Shown: positions 18,708 through 29,743 of the stretch, in pieces | Numbering within the stretch: position 1 is the stretch's first letter | Layout of the letters: each line of letters opens with the position of its first letter | NCBI RefSeq assembly: GCF_004343155.1 | Contig: NZ_SMDC01000004.1 | Coordinates: forward strand, 220,780 to 284,779 | Source: Marichromatium gracile | GTDB taxonomy: Bacteria; Pseudomonadota; Gammaproteobacteria; Chromatiales; Chromatiaceae | DNA length: 64,000 bases | Direction of reading: 5' to 3' | Position numbers and translations under genes: made by a program | Notes under the pieces: generated by a model | Databases searched by the model: none | Told to the model about the DNA's origin: nothing | The model's input: only the letters and a program-made list of their open reading frames with translations

Positions 18708-20120
18708 TCACAGGGTCTTGAGATACTCGAGCAGCGCGCGGCGCGCCGCCGGGGCGAGCCGGTCGCCGAAGTCGTGCCCCTGGTTGCCGTAGCCGTGGAG
18801 GCTGGTGTCGTAGATGTGCTTGCGCTCCGCCCAACTCATCGCCGCCGACTTGCCCGCGGCGAGACGCCGGTAGCGCCAGCCGAGACGCTCGGTGTCGTAC
18901 TCGGGCAGCGCCTGGCCGCTGCGCTGGTGGCGCCAGAAGGCCGGGCGCGCGCCGCTCTCGAGCAGGTCGGCGAGGGTCGGCACCGCGCCGTTGTGCAGAT
19001 AGGGCGCGGTCGCCCAGATACCGTCGAGCGGCGGCGCGACATAGCCCAGCCCGGGACGCGAGCGTCCCAGTTCGCCATAGAAGGAGTCGTGGAACCAGTC
19101 GAGGAAACGATCGGACTCGGCGAAGGCCGCCCGCGCCAGCGCCGGGTCGGTGCCGACCTTGCCGAGGGCGACGAGCTTGTTCGGATAGCGCCCGTCGGCG
19201 CCCTGGGTGCCGTGACAGCTCGCGCAGCGATCGGCGAACACGCGCTCGCCGACGCGCGCCAGCTCGGCGTCGATCGGATAGGGATAGGGCGGCGGGCGCA
19301 GGGTGGCGAGATAGGCGCGCACGTCGACGAACCAGGCATCGATCGCACGCGCCTCGGCGACGCTGTCGGTACAGGTGGTCGAGGCCAGGATCATGTAGCG
19401 CACATGATCACCGCGCCCCTCGCCGTTGTAGAAAACGGCGTGCTTCTTGGCGAGGTGCCACCAGGGCGGCACGCTCACCGGCAGCGGACGCGTCGGCGGC
19501 GGTGCGATCAGCGGCGTATCGGACCAGGCCAGGGTCTGCGGGTCGCGATGGGCCATCAGCGCCAGGGTGAGGTTGTTGGCCGAGTTCACCCCGATGGTGT
19601 CGGTCATCATGTAGTCGGCGATGCGCCCGATACGATCGGCCCAGCGCCGCCAGGCCGCACGCTCGGGACCGGGCGCGAGCCCCGCGCCGAGCGCCTCGAT
19701 CGCCACCAGCGGGTCCGCGGTCAGATCGAGGAACTCGTTGCCCAGCCCGATCACCAGCTCGCCCTCGAGCGGCGCGGCATGACAGCCGAGACAGTTCGAG
19801 GTCACCAGCTCGACCCCGGCGGGGTCGACATGGGCGGTGAGCATATAGGGCAGCTCGGCGTTGCGCCCGGTACGCCCGGCGGGATTGAGCGCCGGCGCGC
19901 CCCCCGCCCCGGCGCGCGCGGCATAGGCGGCATGGGGCGGGCCACAGGTCACCACCGCGCGATTGAGCAGGGCATCGCGCCCGCGCACCGGATCGCCCGG
20001 GCGCTGCTCGGCGGCGGGGATGCGCCCGGCCTCGGCCTTCTCACCCGGACGGTCGCAACCGGCGAGCGCCAGTGCGAGCAGCATCCAGGACCAGCATCGA
20101 CGATCACGCCAGCGCATCAT
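18708..20120 (-). CDS. diheme c-type cytochrome lipoprotein (RoxA-like / cytochrome c peroxidase-related)
   Basis: A 470-residue exported protein with a lipoprotein signal (lipobox LALAGC, about residues 16-21) and two heme c motifs, CLGCH and CASCH, about 190 residues apart. Segments such as NNLTLALMAHRD, PPWWHLAKK and WATAPYLHNGAVPTLADLL are typical of the RoxA/di-heme peroxidase-like family (anchored periplasmic oxidases or peroxidases). The start overlaps the stop of the lipocalin-like gene (ATGA), so the two are translationally coupled. The substrate is unknown; rubber cleavage should not be assumed. Confidence 0.82.
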   Translation of the reverse strand: MMRWRDRRCWSWMLLALALAGCDRPGEKAEAGRIPAAEQRPGDPVRGRDALLNRAVVTCGPPHAAYAARAGAGGAPALNPAGRTGRNAELPYMLTAHVDPAGVELVTSNCLGCHAAPLEGELVIGLGNEFLDLTADPLVAIEALGAGLAPGPERAAWRRWADRIGRIADYMMTDTIGVNSANNLTLALMAHRDPQTLAWSDTPLIAPPPTRPLPVSVPPWWHLAKKHAVFYNGEGRGDHVRYMILASTTCTDSVAEARAIDAWFVDVRAYLATLRPPPYPYPIDAELARVGERVFADRCASCHGTQGADGRYPNKLVALGKVGTDPALARAAFAESDRFLDWFHDSFYGELGRSRPGLGYVAPPLDGIWATAPYLHNGAVPTLADLLESGARPAFWRHQRSGQALPEYDTERLGWRYRRLAAGKSAAMSWAERKHIYDTSLHGYGNQGHDFGDRLAPAARRALLEYLKTL

Positions 20121-21244
20121 TCACCCTCCCCGCGTATCCGCTGCCCCGGCCCGCCGGACTCGACCCAGCCCCAACCATCGATCACACGCCCCTCGACGCT
20201 GCCGGCGACCCGCACCGCCACGCCAGGCGCGATCGGCCCCGGCGCATCCTCCCAGGGCGCCAGCGCCACGGCCAGCGCGAGGGCGGGGATCTCGAGGCGC
20301 CAGCGCGCCGGGTGCGTGCCGCGCTCCTGCGCCTCGAGACGCAGCTCGCGCCGTCTGAACGCGCGCACCTGACCGTCGTCAGTGACCAGCACGCAGCCCG
20401 GGATCGGTCGCCCGCCCGCCTCGGCACGACGCAGCTCGACACAGGCCAGGGTGCGGGCCTCGTCGAGCTGGAGCGTCAGCCGGGTGAGGCGCAGCCCGAC
20501 ACCAGCACCCTCCCCGCCCCCGGCCCAGAGATGCTCGAACCAGGCGCGCCCCTCGACCGCGCGCGGCCGGCCGTCGACGAGCAGCTGCCCGCTCACGCTC
20601 AGCCCCGGCAACAGATAGCCTTGCGGGCCGGCGGTCGTCGCCTCGGCGCCGAGGGTCGCGGCAAGCCGCGCCAGCCCGAGCGCCGGGGCGCCGCCGGCGA
20701 GCACCAGCCGCCTCCCCGCGGCATCCTCGAAGCGCAGACGCCAGGGCGGGCGCCCCGGCCCGAGCGCGAGCGTCCAGTCGCGCACCCACACCCGCGGCGG
20801 GTCCGGCCTCGTCCCGGCCAGCCCGAGCACGGCGCGGGCGCGGCGCTGCTCGAACGCGACCCCGACCGGCCCCAGCCGCTGCGACCAGCCCCACAGCAGC
20901 CGATCGCCGCGCCAGGCCGAGAGCGGAGGATCGGGCGGTGTCGCCAGGGTCAGGCGGACGACCCCCAGGGTGAGCAGATGCGCCCGTCCATCGGTCTCCT
21001 CGACCCGCGCCTGGAGCCGCCACAGCTCCAGCCCCTGGGACGGATGGGTGCCATGGTCGGCGGGCAGGTCCAGCGGACCCGGCACCGCGCCGGGGGCGAG
21101 CAGCGCGGCGACCCCGGCGAGCAGCGCAGCATCCTGCTCGACGGGGGGCGGGGGCGCCTCGCAACCGCCGAGCAGCCCGACCAGCGCCAAGACCGGCAGC
21201 CGGATGCGGCTCAAGTACCGTCGCTCAGCGCGCCTTCCACACAT
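20117..21244 (-). CDS. lipocalin-like (CrtC/AttH-type) lipoprotein
   Basis: A 375-residue protein with a lipobox signal (LVGLLGGC, about residues 21-28). Its beta-rich body has LPADHGTHP near the start, WSQRLGP, and GRAWFEHLWAG plus WGWVESGG further on, resembling the AttH/carotenoid-hydratase-like lipocalin fold that often goes with ABC permeases. No ABC genes are adjacent. ATG 21244 overlaps the end of the M48 gene and has GAGG upstream; a TTG at 21214 is an alternative. The stop overlaps the cytochrome gene start by 4 bases. Function is not established. Confidence 0.65.
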   Translation of the reverse strand: MCGRRAERRYLSRIRLPVLALVGLLGGCEAPPPPVEQDAALLAGVAALLAPGAVPGPLDLPADHGTHPSQGLELWRLQARVEETDGRAHLLTLGVVRLTLATPPDPPLSAWRGDRLLWGWSQRLGPVGVAFEQRRARAVLGLAGTRPDPPRVWVRDWTLALGPGRPPWRLRFEDAAGRRLVLAGGAPALGLARLAATLGAEATTAGPQGYLLPGLSVSGQLLVDGRPRAVEGRAWFEHLWAGGGEGAGVGLRLTRLTLQLDEARTLACVELRRAEAGGRPIPGCVLVTDDGQVRAFRRRELRLEAQERGTHPARWRLEIPALALAVALAPWEDAPGPIAPGVAVRVAGSVEGRVIDGWGWVESGGPGQRIRGEGE

Positions 21245-22013
21245 AGATCGCCTCGGCCTCGGGCAGCAGCTCGCGCAGCTGCGCGAGACGGGTGGTATCG
21301 ACCGGGTGGGTGCTGAGGAACTCGGGCGGTGCCGCCCTGCCCCGGCTGGCGGCCTGGAAACGCTGCCAGAAGGCGATCGCCTCGCGCGGGTCGTAGCCGG
21401 CGCGGGCCATGTAGAAGAGCCCCAGTCGGTCGGCCTCGAGCTCGTGGGCACGCGAATAGGGCAGGATCACCCCGAGCCGGGCGCCGACGCCATAGGCCTG
21501 TACCGCCAGGTCGCTACCCGGCACGCCCTGGGCGCCGAGCACCGCCGAGAGCAGTCCGGCGCCGAGTCCGGCGAGCATCTCCTGGGAGCGTTGCTCGGCG
21601 CCGTGACGGGCCACCACATGAGCGATCTCGTGGGCCATCACCGTGGCCAGCCCGGCATCAGTGCGAGCGATCGGCAGGATGCCGGTGTTGATCCCGACCT
21701 TGCCGCCCGGCAGGGCGAAGGCGTTGGGGCTGGGGTCCTCGAACAGCACGAACTCCCAGCGCGCCCCGGGCAGCTCGACGACCCGGGCGATACGCCGCCC
21801 GATGCGCTCGACGCGCGCCTGGGCGGCACGGTCGCGGGCGCGCGGCAGCTCGCGCTTGATCTGCGCGAAGCCACGGGCGCCGAGCCTGGCCTCCTCGGCG
21901 TGATCGATCAGCATCAGCTGGCTGCGCCCGGTCTCGGGCGCGCTGGCGCAGCCCCACAGCATCAGCGCCAGCAACCAGGGCAGCAGCCGGCGGGCGAGCG
22001 ACGAGGGGGACAT
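21225..22013 (-). CDS. M48 family lipoprotein metalloprotease (LoiP/BepA-like)
   Basis: A 262-residue periplasmic zinc protease with a lipoprotein signal (LALMLWGC), HEIAH zinc motif, and downstream Glu ligand in HELEADRLG. It is of the Oma1/LoiP type that acts on outer-membrane protein quality control. Conserved NAFALPGGKVGINTGIL and STHPVDTTR are typical. ATG 22013 is chosen because the lipobox sits at the right distance; the longer frame to 22121 is not needed. First gene of the overlapping trio with the lipocalin-like and cytochrome genes. Confidence 0.88.
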   Translation of the reverse strand: MSPSSLARRLLPWLLALMLWGCASAPETGRSQLMLIDHAEEARLGARGFAQIKRELPRARDRAAQARVERIGRRIARVVELPGARWEFVLFEDPSPNAFALPGGKVGINTGILPIARTDAGLATVMAHEIAHVVARHGAEQRSQEMLAGLGAGLLSAVLGAQGVPGSDLAVQAYGVGARLGVILPYSRAHELEADRLGLFYMARAGYDPREAIAFWQRFQAASRGRAAPPEFLSTHPVDTTRLAQLRELLPEAEAIYVWKAR

Positions 22014-22156
22014 CCGGGGGCTCTCTCGTGCAGTGATCATTGCAGGGCAGATGGGGACGGAGACGGCGCGCCACCACCCCGGCGCGGCGGTGTACACTGG
22101 CCATTCGACGACGCGCCGCATCCCGCGGCCGGACTCCGTCGAGAGCGAGGAGATCG

Positions 22157-22549
22157 ATGAGCAAGCTTCACATCCAACCCCAGACCCTGTGCCAGATCAT
22201 CGGCAAGGTCCGCGAGTTCCAGGCCAAGGAGGAGGTGGTGCTGCCGGACGTCCCCTCGAGCCCGACCGAGGACTGGGGACTGCAGATGCTCGCCGACCAC
22301 AGCGACGACATGGCGCTGGTGGCGATGACCGAGGCCATCGCCGAGATGAGCCAGCGTCAGCGTGCCGAGCTGGTGGCGCTGATGTGGCTGGGGCGCGGCG
22401 ACTACGAGCTGGAGGACTGGGAGACGGCGGTCGATGACGCCATCGGCGAGTATTCGCTGCGCGCGGCGGCCTATCTGCTGGTCCACCCGATGGTCGCCGA
22501 CGACCTGGAGGAAGGGCTGATCGCCTTCGGCTACTCCTGTCAGGACTGA
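22157..22549 (+). CDS. DUF3775 family protein
   Basis: A 130-residue acidic, mainly helical cytoplasmic protein with the DUF3775 pattern (DDMALVAMTEAI, QRAELVALMWLGRGDY, YLLVHPMVADDLEEGL). Function is unknown across the family. ATG 22157 follows a GAGGAG ribosome site. It diverges from the M48 lipoprotease and converges with dapB. Confidence 0.8.
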   Translation: MSKLHIQPQTLCQIIGKVREFQAKEEVVLPDVPSSPTEDWGLQMLADHSDDMALVAMTEAIAEMSQRQRAELVALMWLGRGDYELEDWETAVDDAIGEYSLRAAAYLLVHPMVADDLEEGLIAFGYSCQD

Positions 22550-22557
22550 GCCGGGTC

Positions 22558-22582
22558 GTCGCCCCGCCGGCGGCGGGGCGAC
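22558..22582. terminator. bidirectional hairpin between the DUF3775 gene and dapB
   Basis: GTCGCCCCGCC, GGC loop, GGCGGGGCGAC gives an 11-bp perfect stem between two convergent stop codons. No T-run is present on either side, but the position suits a shared transcription end. Confidence 0.55.
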
Positions 22583-22589
22583 GGGCGAC

Positions 22590-23468
<879 letters not shown>

Positions 23469-24608
23469 CTAGAGCCCCATCTTCTCGAAGAAGCTCTTGA
23501 CCCCGTCGAGCCAGGAGTGCGATTGCGGGTTGTGGCGCGAGCCGCCCTCGCGGACGCTCTCCTCGAAGTCCCGCAGCAGTTCCTGCTGACGCTCGGTGAG
23601 GTTGACCGGGGTCTCGATCACCACCTTGCAGATGAGATCGCCGACCGGGCCGCCGCGCACCGGCTTCACGCCCTTGCCGCGGACCCGGAACATCTTGCCG
23701 GTCTGGGTGCCGGCGGGGATCTTCAGCATCACCTTGCCGTCGAGCGTCGGCACCTCCAGCTCGCCGCCGAGCGCGGCGGCGACGAAGCCGATCGGCACCT
23801 GGCAGTAGAGGTTGCTGTCCTCGCGGGTGAAGATCGGGTGCGGCTGCACCTGCACCTGGACGTAGAGATCGCCGGGCGGACCGCCGAGTTCGCCGCGATC
23901 GCCCTCGCCGGCGAGGCGGATGCGATCACCGGTGTCGACGCCGGCGGGGATCTTCACCGACAGCGTCTTCTCCTCCTGCACCCGGCCCTGGCCACGACAG
24001 TGCGAGCAAGGCTCCTCGATCACGTGCCCGGTGCCGCGACACTCGGGACAGGTCTGCTGGATGGAGAAGAAGCCCTGCTGCATGCGCACCTGACCGACAC
24101 CGCCGCAGGTGGGACAGGTCTTGGGCTTGGTGCCGGGCTTGGCGCCGCTGCCGCCGCAGAACTGACAATCGACCTGGGTGGGGATGCGGATGCTGACATC
24201 CTTGCCGTTGACCGCCTCCTCGAGCGTCAGGCTGAGGTCGTAGCGCAGGTCGACCCCGCGCTGGGCGCGGCGCCCGCCGCCCCCGGCACGACCGCCGAAG
24301 ATGTCGCCGAAGACGTCGCCGAAGATGTCGGAGAAGGAGCCGGCGCCGCCGAAGTCACCGGCGCCGCCGAAGCCGCCCGGAGCGCCCTCGACCCCGGCAT
24401 GGCCGAACTGGTCGTAGGCCGAGCGTTTCTTGGCGTCGCTGAGGACGTCGTAGGCCTCCTTGGCCTCCTTGAACTTGGTCTCGGCATCCGCGCCGCCGTT
24501 GCGGTCGGGATGATACTTCATCGCCAAGCGGCGAAAGGCCTTCTTGAGATCGGCCTCGCTGGCGTTGCGCTGAACACCGAGGACTTCGTAGTAGTCGCGT
24601 TTTGACAT
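23469..24608 (-). CDS. dnaJ: chaperone DnaJ (Hsp40)
   Basis: DnaK co-chaperone of 379 residues: J domain with HPD (YHPDRN, about 32-37), Gly/Phe-rich linker, four zinc-finger repeats ([32 protein letters not shown]), and the C-terminal substrate-binding domain. It stimulates DnaK ATPase and delivers substrates. It lies 122 bases after dnaK, with a GC-palindrome between the two genes. Confidence 0.97.
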   Translation of the reverse strand: MSKRDYYEVLGVQRNASEADLKKAFRRLAMKYHPDRNGGADAETKFKEAKEAYDVLSDAKKRSAYDQFGHAGVEGAPGGFGGAGDFGGAGSFSDIFGDVFGDIFGGRAGGGGRRAQRGVDLRYDLSLTLEEAVNGKDVSIRIPTQVDCQFCGGSGAKPGTKPKTCPTCGGVGQVRMQQGFFSIQQTCPECRGTGHVIEEPCSHCRGQGRVQEEKTLSVKIPAGVDTGDRIRLAGEGDRGELGGPPGDLYVQVQVQPHPIFTREDSNLYCQVPIGFVAAALGGELEVPTLDGKVMLKIPAGTQTGKMFRVRGKGVKPVRGGPVGDLICKVVIETPVNLTERQQELLRDFEESVREGGSRHNPQSHSWLDGVKSFFEKMGL

Positions 24609-24706
24609 TGATTCATTCCAGCCGCAGCACGCCAGCCTCGGACGTGTTCATAAGCAGAAAGCGCACGGACGCAGAACGTCGGTACGCTTTCGCCACAAAG
24701 GTCGAG

Positions 24707-24725
24707 GCGGCCGCTTAGCGGCCGC
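24707..24725 (-). terminator. dnaK-dnaJ intergenic palindrome
   Basis: GCGGCCGC-TTA-GCGGCCGC, an 8-bp perfect stem with a 3-base loop, begins 6 bases after the dnaK stop. With no T-run it is more likely an attenuator or an mRNA-processing/stability stem that lowers dnaJ relative to dnaK than a full terminator. Confidence 0.5.
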
Positions 24726-24730
24726 TCACC

Positions 24731-26674
<1,944 letters not shown>

Positions 26675-26763
26675 GACTATCGTCTCCGAATTGTGTCGTA
26701 TGGCGCCTTGGCGCCTGGCTGTTCGATCAGTTGGGGGAGCCCCCCAGGGCGTTCAAGCGATGC

Positions 26764-27429
26764 TCAGGCGGGCTGCTGGGAGACCAGCACCAGCGCCGGG
26801 CGCACCAGGCGGCCATTGAGCATGTAGCCCTTCTGGATCACCCCCACCACGGTGTTCGGCGCGACATCCTCGCGCGGCTGCATCGACATCGCCTGATGGA
26901 ACTCGGGGTCGAAGGGCTGATCGATCGGGTCGACCTGCGCCACCCCGAACTTGTCCATCACGTCGCCGAGCAACTTCAGCGTCAGCTCGGTGCCCTCGCG
27001 CAGCTTGGCGACATCGGCGCCCTCATCCTGCGCCGCCTGATGCCCCAGTTCGAGACTGTCGCGCACCCCCAGCAGCTCGCGCACGAAGCCGTCGAGGGCG
27101 AACTTGTGCGCCTTCTCCAGCTCGTTGGCGTGACGCCGCTTGAGATTCTCGCCCTCGGCGTGGGCGCGCAGCAGTTGCTCGCGCAGCCTCTCGGCCTCGG
27201 CGCGCGCCTCGGCCGCCTCGGCCAGCGCCGCGCCCAGCTCCTCGGCGCTCGGCGCCGCCGGCTCGTCGGGGGCGACCTGCTGCTCGCCCTCGGGGGCGCT
27301 GTCCTCGACCGGCGTCTCGACCTCGGCCGAGGCCTCGGCGTAGGCCGAGACGGCGGCGCGATTGACCGCCTCGTCGCCCTGGCCCTGCTGCTCGGGCTGT
27401 TGCTCGGGGCGCTTCTGCTCTGGGTTCAT
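26764..27429 (-). CDS. grpE: nucleotide exchange factor GrpE
   Basis: Releases ADP from DnaK. A 221-residue protein with a long Gln/Glu-rich disordered N-terminus (about 1-70), a coiled-coil stalk (about 70-130, RAEAERLREQLLRAHAEG), and the C-terminal beta domain with NTVVGVIQKGYMLNGRLVRPA. ATG 27429 follows GGAGG by 6 bases; the frame upstream of it is not coding. Lies 82 bases after hrcA. Confidence 0.96.
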   Translation of the reverse strand: MNPEQKRPEQQPEQQGQGDEAVNRAAVSAYAEASAEVETPVEDSAPEGEQQVAPDEPAAPSAEELGAALAEAAEARAEAERLREQLLRAHAEGENLKRRHANELEKAHKFALDGFVRELLGVRDSLELGHQAAQDEGADVAKLREGTELTLKLLGDVMDKFGVAQVDPIDQPFDPEFHQAMSMQPREDVAPNTVVGVIQKGYMLNGRLVRPALVLVSQQPA

Positions 27430-27511
27430 TGTGACCTCCGAAATTCCGTAAACGACCGCGCCACCACGTCGGACATAGACATGGCAGCGCGTGATGAAAC
27501 CTGGTTCCGCG

Positions 27512-28567
27512 CTAATTCTGACGCAACGCCGCAGCCAGCAGCCGCGCCGTGACATCGACGATCGGGATCACCCGCTGGTAGTCCATGCGGGTCGGGCCGA
27601 TCACCCCCAGCACGCCGACCACCTCACCCTCGACCCGATAGGTGGTGGAGACCACGCTGCAGTCGTCGAGCAGCGCGTAGCCCGACTCCTCGCCGATGAA
27701 GATCTGCACCCCGTCGGCGGCGATGCAGCGATCGAGAATGTGGAGGATCTCGCGCTTCTCGTTGAAGGCCTCGAACAGCTGCTTGAGCCGATCCATGCTG
27801 GAGAGCTCGCCGAACTCCATCAGGTTGGTCTGCCCGGCGATGTAGCAGTCGTCCTTGCGGTCGGCATCCTCCACCACGCGGTGAGCGAGCACCGCCGCGT
27901 GCATCATCAACTGGTCCATGTTCTCGTGGGTACGCTTGAGATCCTCGAGCAGCCGCCGGCGCACCTCGTTGATGTCCTGTCCGGTGAACATCTGATTGAG
28001 ATAGTTGGCCGACTGCTCGAGCTGCGCGGGCGAGAAACGGCGATCGGTGTTGATGATGCGGTTGTGGACCTCACCCTCGGTGGTGATGAGGATCGCCAGC
28101 ACCCGCGAGTCGGACAGCGGCACCAGCTCGATCTGGCGAAAGGCGTTGCGCTCGTGGCGCGGCAGCATCACCACCCCGGCCAGATGGGTGACCCCGGAGA
28201 GCAGGTTGGAGGCGGTCTCGACCAGCGACTTGGCGTCCATCCCCGGCACGAAGGTACTGCGCAGCGAGGCGATGTCGCGCTCCGAGGGCGGACTGACCGT
28301 GAGCAGCGAATCGACGAACAGCCGATACCCGGCCGCCGTCGGCACCCGCCCGGCCGAGGTGTGGGGCGAGACCAGCAGCCCCAGGTCCTCGAGGTCGGCC
28401 ATCACGTTGCGCACCGTCGCCGGACTGAGGTCGAGGCCGGTATCCTTGGCCAGGGTCCGGGAGCCGACCGGCTGGCCGTCCCTGATGTAGCGCTCGACCA
28501 ACGCCTTCAGGAACAGCAGCGCCCGCTCGCTCACCGGGGAATCGAACTGTCGCGTCTCGCCTGCCAA
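27512..28567 (-). CDS. hrcA: heat-inducible transcription repressor HrcA
   Basis: A 351-residue winged-helix repressor that binds CIRCE and is kept active by GroEL. The N-terminal HTH region (VERYIRDGQPVGSRTLAKD, about 27-45) and the VRNVMADLEDLGLLVSPHTSAGRVPT segment are diagnostic, and the C-terminal GAF-like domain ends GVIGPTRMDYQRVIPIVDVTA. First gene of the cluster and probably autoregulated through the CIRCE 100 bases upstream. Confidence 0.97.
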   Translation of the reverse strand: MAGETRQFDSPVSERALLFLKALVERYIRDGQPVGSRTLAKDTGLDLSPATVRNVMADLEDLGLLVSPHTSAGRVPTAAGYRLFVDSLLTVSPPSERDIASLRSTFVPGMDAKSLVETASNLLSGVTHLAGVVMLPRHERNAFRQIELVPLSDSRVLAILITTEGEVHNRIINTDRRFSPAQLEQSANYLNQMFTGQDINEVRRRLLEDLKRTHENMDQLMMHAAVLAHRVVEDADRKDDCYIAGQTNLMEFGELSSMDRLKQLFEAFNEKREILHILDRCIAADGVQIFIGEESGYALLDDCSVVSTTYRVEGEVVGVLGVIGPTRMDYQRVIPIVDVTARLLAAALRQN

Positions 28568-28666
28568 GGTTTCAGCCGCCTACATCACTGGATCGCGCGG
28601 ATGGACCATCGTCGACCTTCGCCTCACGCCCGCCACGCGGCGGCGGACATCAGGGGGGTCGACCCC

Positions 28667-28728
28667 GTTAGCACTCACCGTCAGAGAGTGCTAACACAGG
28701 AATTTAGGGATTTGCTCCTACCCTGTCA
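28667..28728 (-). promoter_or_regulatory. hrcA operon promoter with perfect CIRCE operator
   Basis: The CIRCE inverted repeat TTAGCACTC-N9-GAGTGCTAA (28667-28693) matches the consensus exactly. On the minus strand a near-consensus sigma-70 promoter, -35 TTGACA (28723-28728), 17-bp spacer, -10 TAAATT (28700-28705), puts the start site at the CIRCE edge. HrcA bound there would block hrcA-grpE-dnaK-dnaJ. Confidence 0.95.
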
Positions 28729-28815
28729 AGGCTGCCCCCGGACGCCTATTGGCGTGTCTGGCCGCCCATGCTAACGTTTATCGGTCCTGCCGTCCCCAAC
28801 CCCACACAGAACTCC

Positions 28816-29709
28816 ATGGCGCATTTCCAGACCATCGGCATCATCGGCAAGCAAGGCGACCCCGACAAGGCACGCAGCACCCTTCGCACCCTCTGCGCCT
28901 ATCTGCGCGCGCACGCGCTCGAGGTGTTGCTCGACGCCGAGAGCGCCCATCTGCTCGATGCCCCCGTCGGCGCCGCCCGCCCGCTCGACGAGCTCGGCGA
29001 GCGCTGCGACCTGGTGATCGTGGTCGGCGGCGACGGCACCCTGCTGCACGCCGCGCGCGCGCTGGCCGCGCACGACGTGCCCCTGGTCGGGATCAACCTC
29101 GGGCGCCTCGGCTTCCTCGCCGACGTCTCGCCCGAGGAGATCGGCTCGGTGCTCGAGCGCATCCTCGAGGGTGAGTACAAGACCGACTCGCGCGCCATGC
29201 TCGAGGCGCGCATCCGCTGCGACCAGGCCCCGCCGCGCCGCGCCTGCGCGCTCAACGACGTGGTCATCCACAAGTGGAACACCGCGCGGATGATCGAGTT
29301 CGAGACCTATGTCGACGGCGTCTTCGTCAACGCCCAGCGCTCCGACGGGCTGATCATCGCCACCCCCACCGGTTCGACCGCCTACGCCCTCTCCGGCGGC
29401 GGCCCGCTGATCGATCCCGGACTCGAGGCCATCGTGCTGGTGCCGATCTGCCCTCACGACCTCGCCCACCGCCCGCTGGTGCTGCCCGCCGACCGGCACA
29501 TCGAGGTGCGCGTCGGCCCGCTCGAGTTGGGACACGTGCAGATCACCTGCGACGGCCAGGACGAGCTCCAGCTGCCGCCCGGGGCAACGATCGAGATCAC
29601 CCGCCACCCCGAGCGCGCCACCCTGCTCCACCCGCTCGGACAGGACCACTACCAGATCCTCCGCGCCAAGCTCGGCTGGGGCGGACGTACCCAGACCCGG
29701 CGGGCATGA
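28816..29709 (+). CDS. nadK: NAD kinase
   Basis: Phosphorylates NAD to NADP. 297 residues, with the catalytic GGDG motif (71-74), GINLGRLGFLADV, the ALNDVVIHK motif and TPTGSTAYALSGGGP. ATG 28816 (MAHFQTIGII) is chosen because NadK proteins begin there; an upstream ATG at 28768 gives a non-homologous extension. Divergent from hrcA and followed by recN, a common gammaproteobacterial order. Confidence 0.96.
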   Translation: MAHFQTIGIIGKQGDPDKARSTLRTLCAYLRAHALEVLLDAESAHLLDAPVGAARPLDELGERCDLVIVVGGDGTLLHAARALAAHDVPLVGINLGRLGFLADVSPEEIGSVLERILEGEYKTDSRAMLEARIRCDQAPPRRACALNDVVIHKWNTARMIEFETYVDGVFVNAQRSDGLIIATPTGSTAYALSGGGPLIDPGLEAIVLVPICPHDLAHRPLVLPADRHIEVRVGPLELGHVQITCDGQDELQLPPGATIEITRHPERATLLHPLGQDHYQILRAKLGWGGRTQTRRA

Positions 29710-29743
29710 ACGGACACCCCACCGAGCACGGAGGCTGCGCGGC

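Noticed and set aside
28768..28815. Upstream start for nadK
   Set aside because: Adds 16 residues without homology; the family begins at the ATG at 28816.
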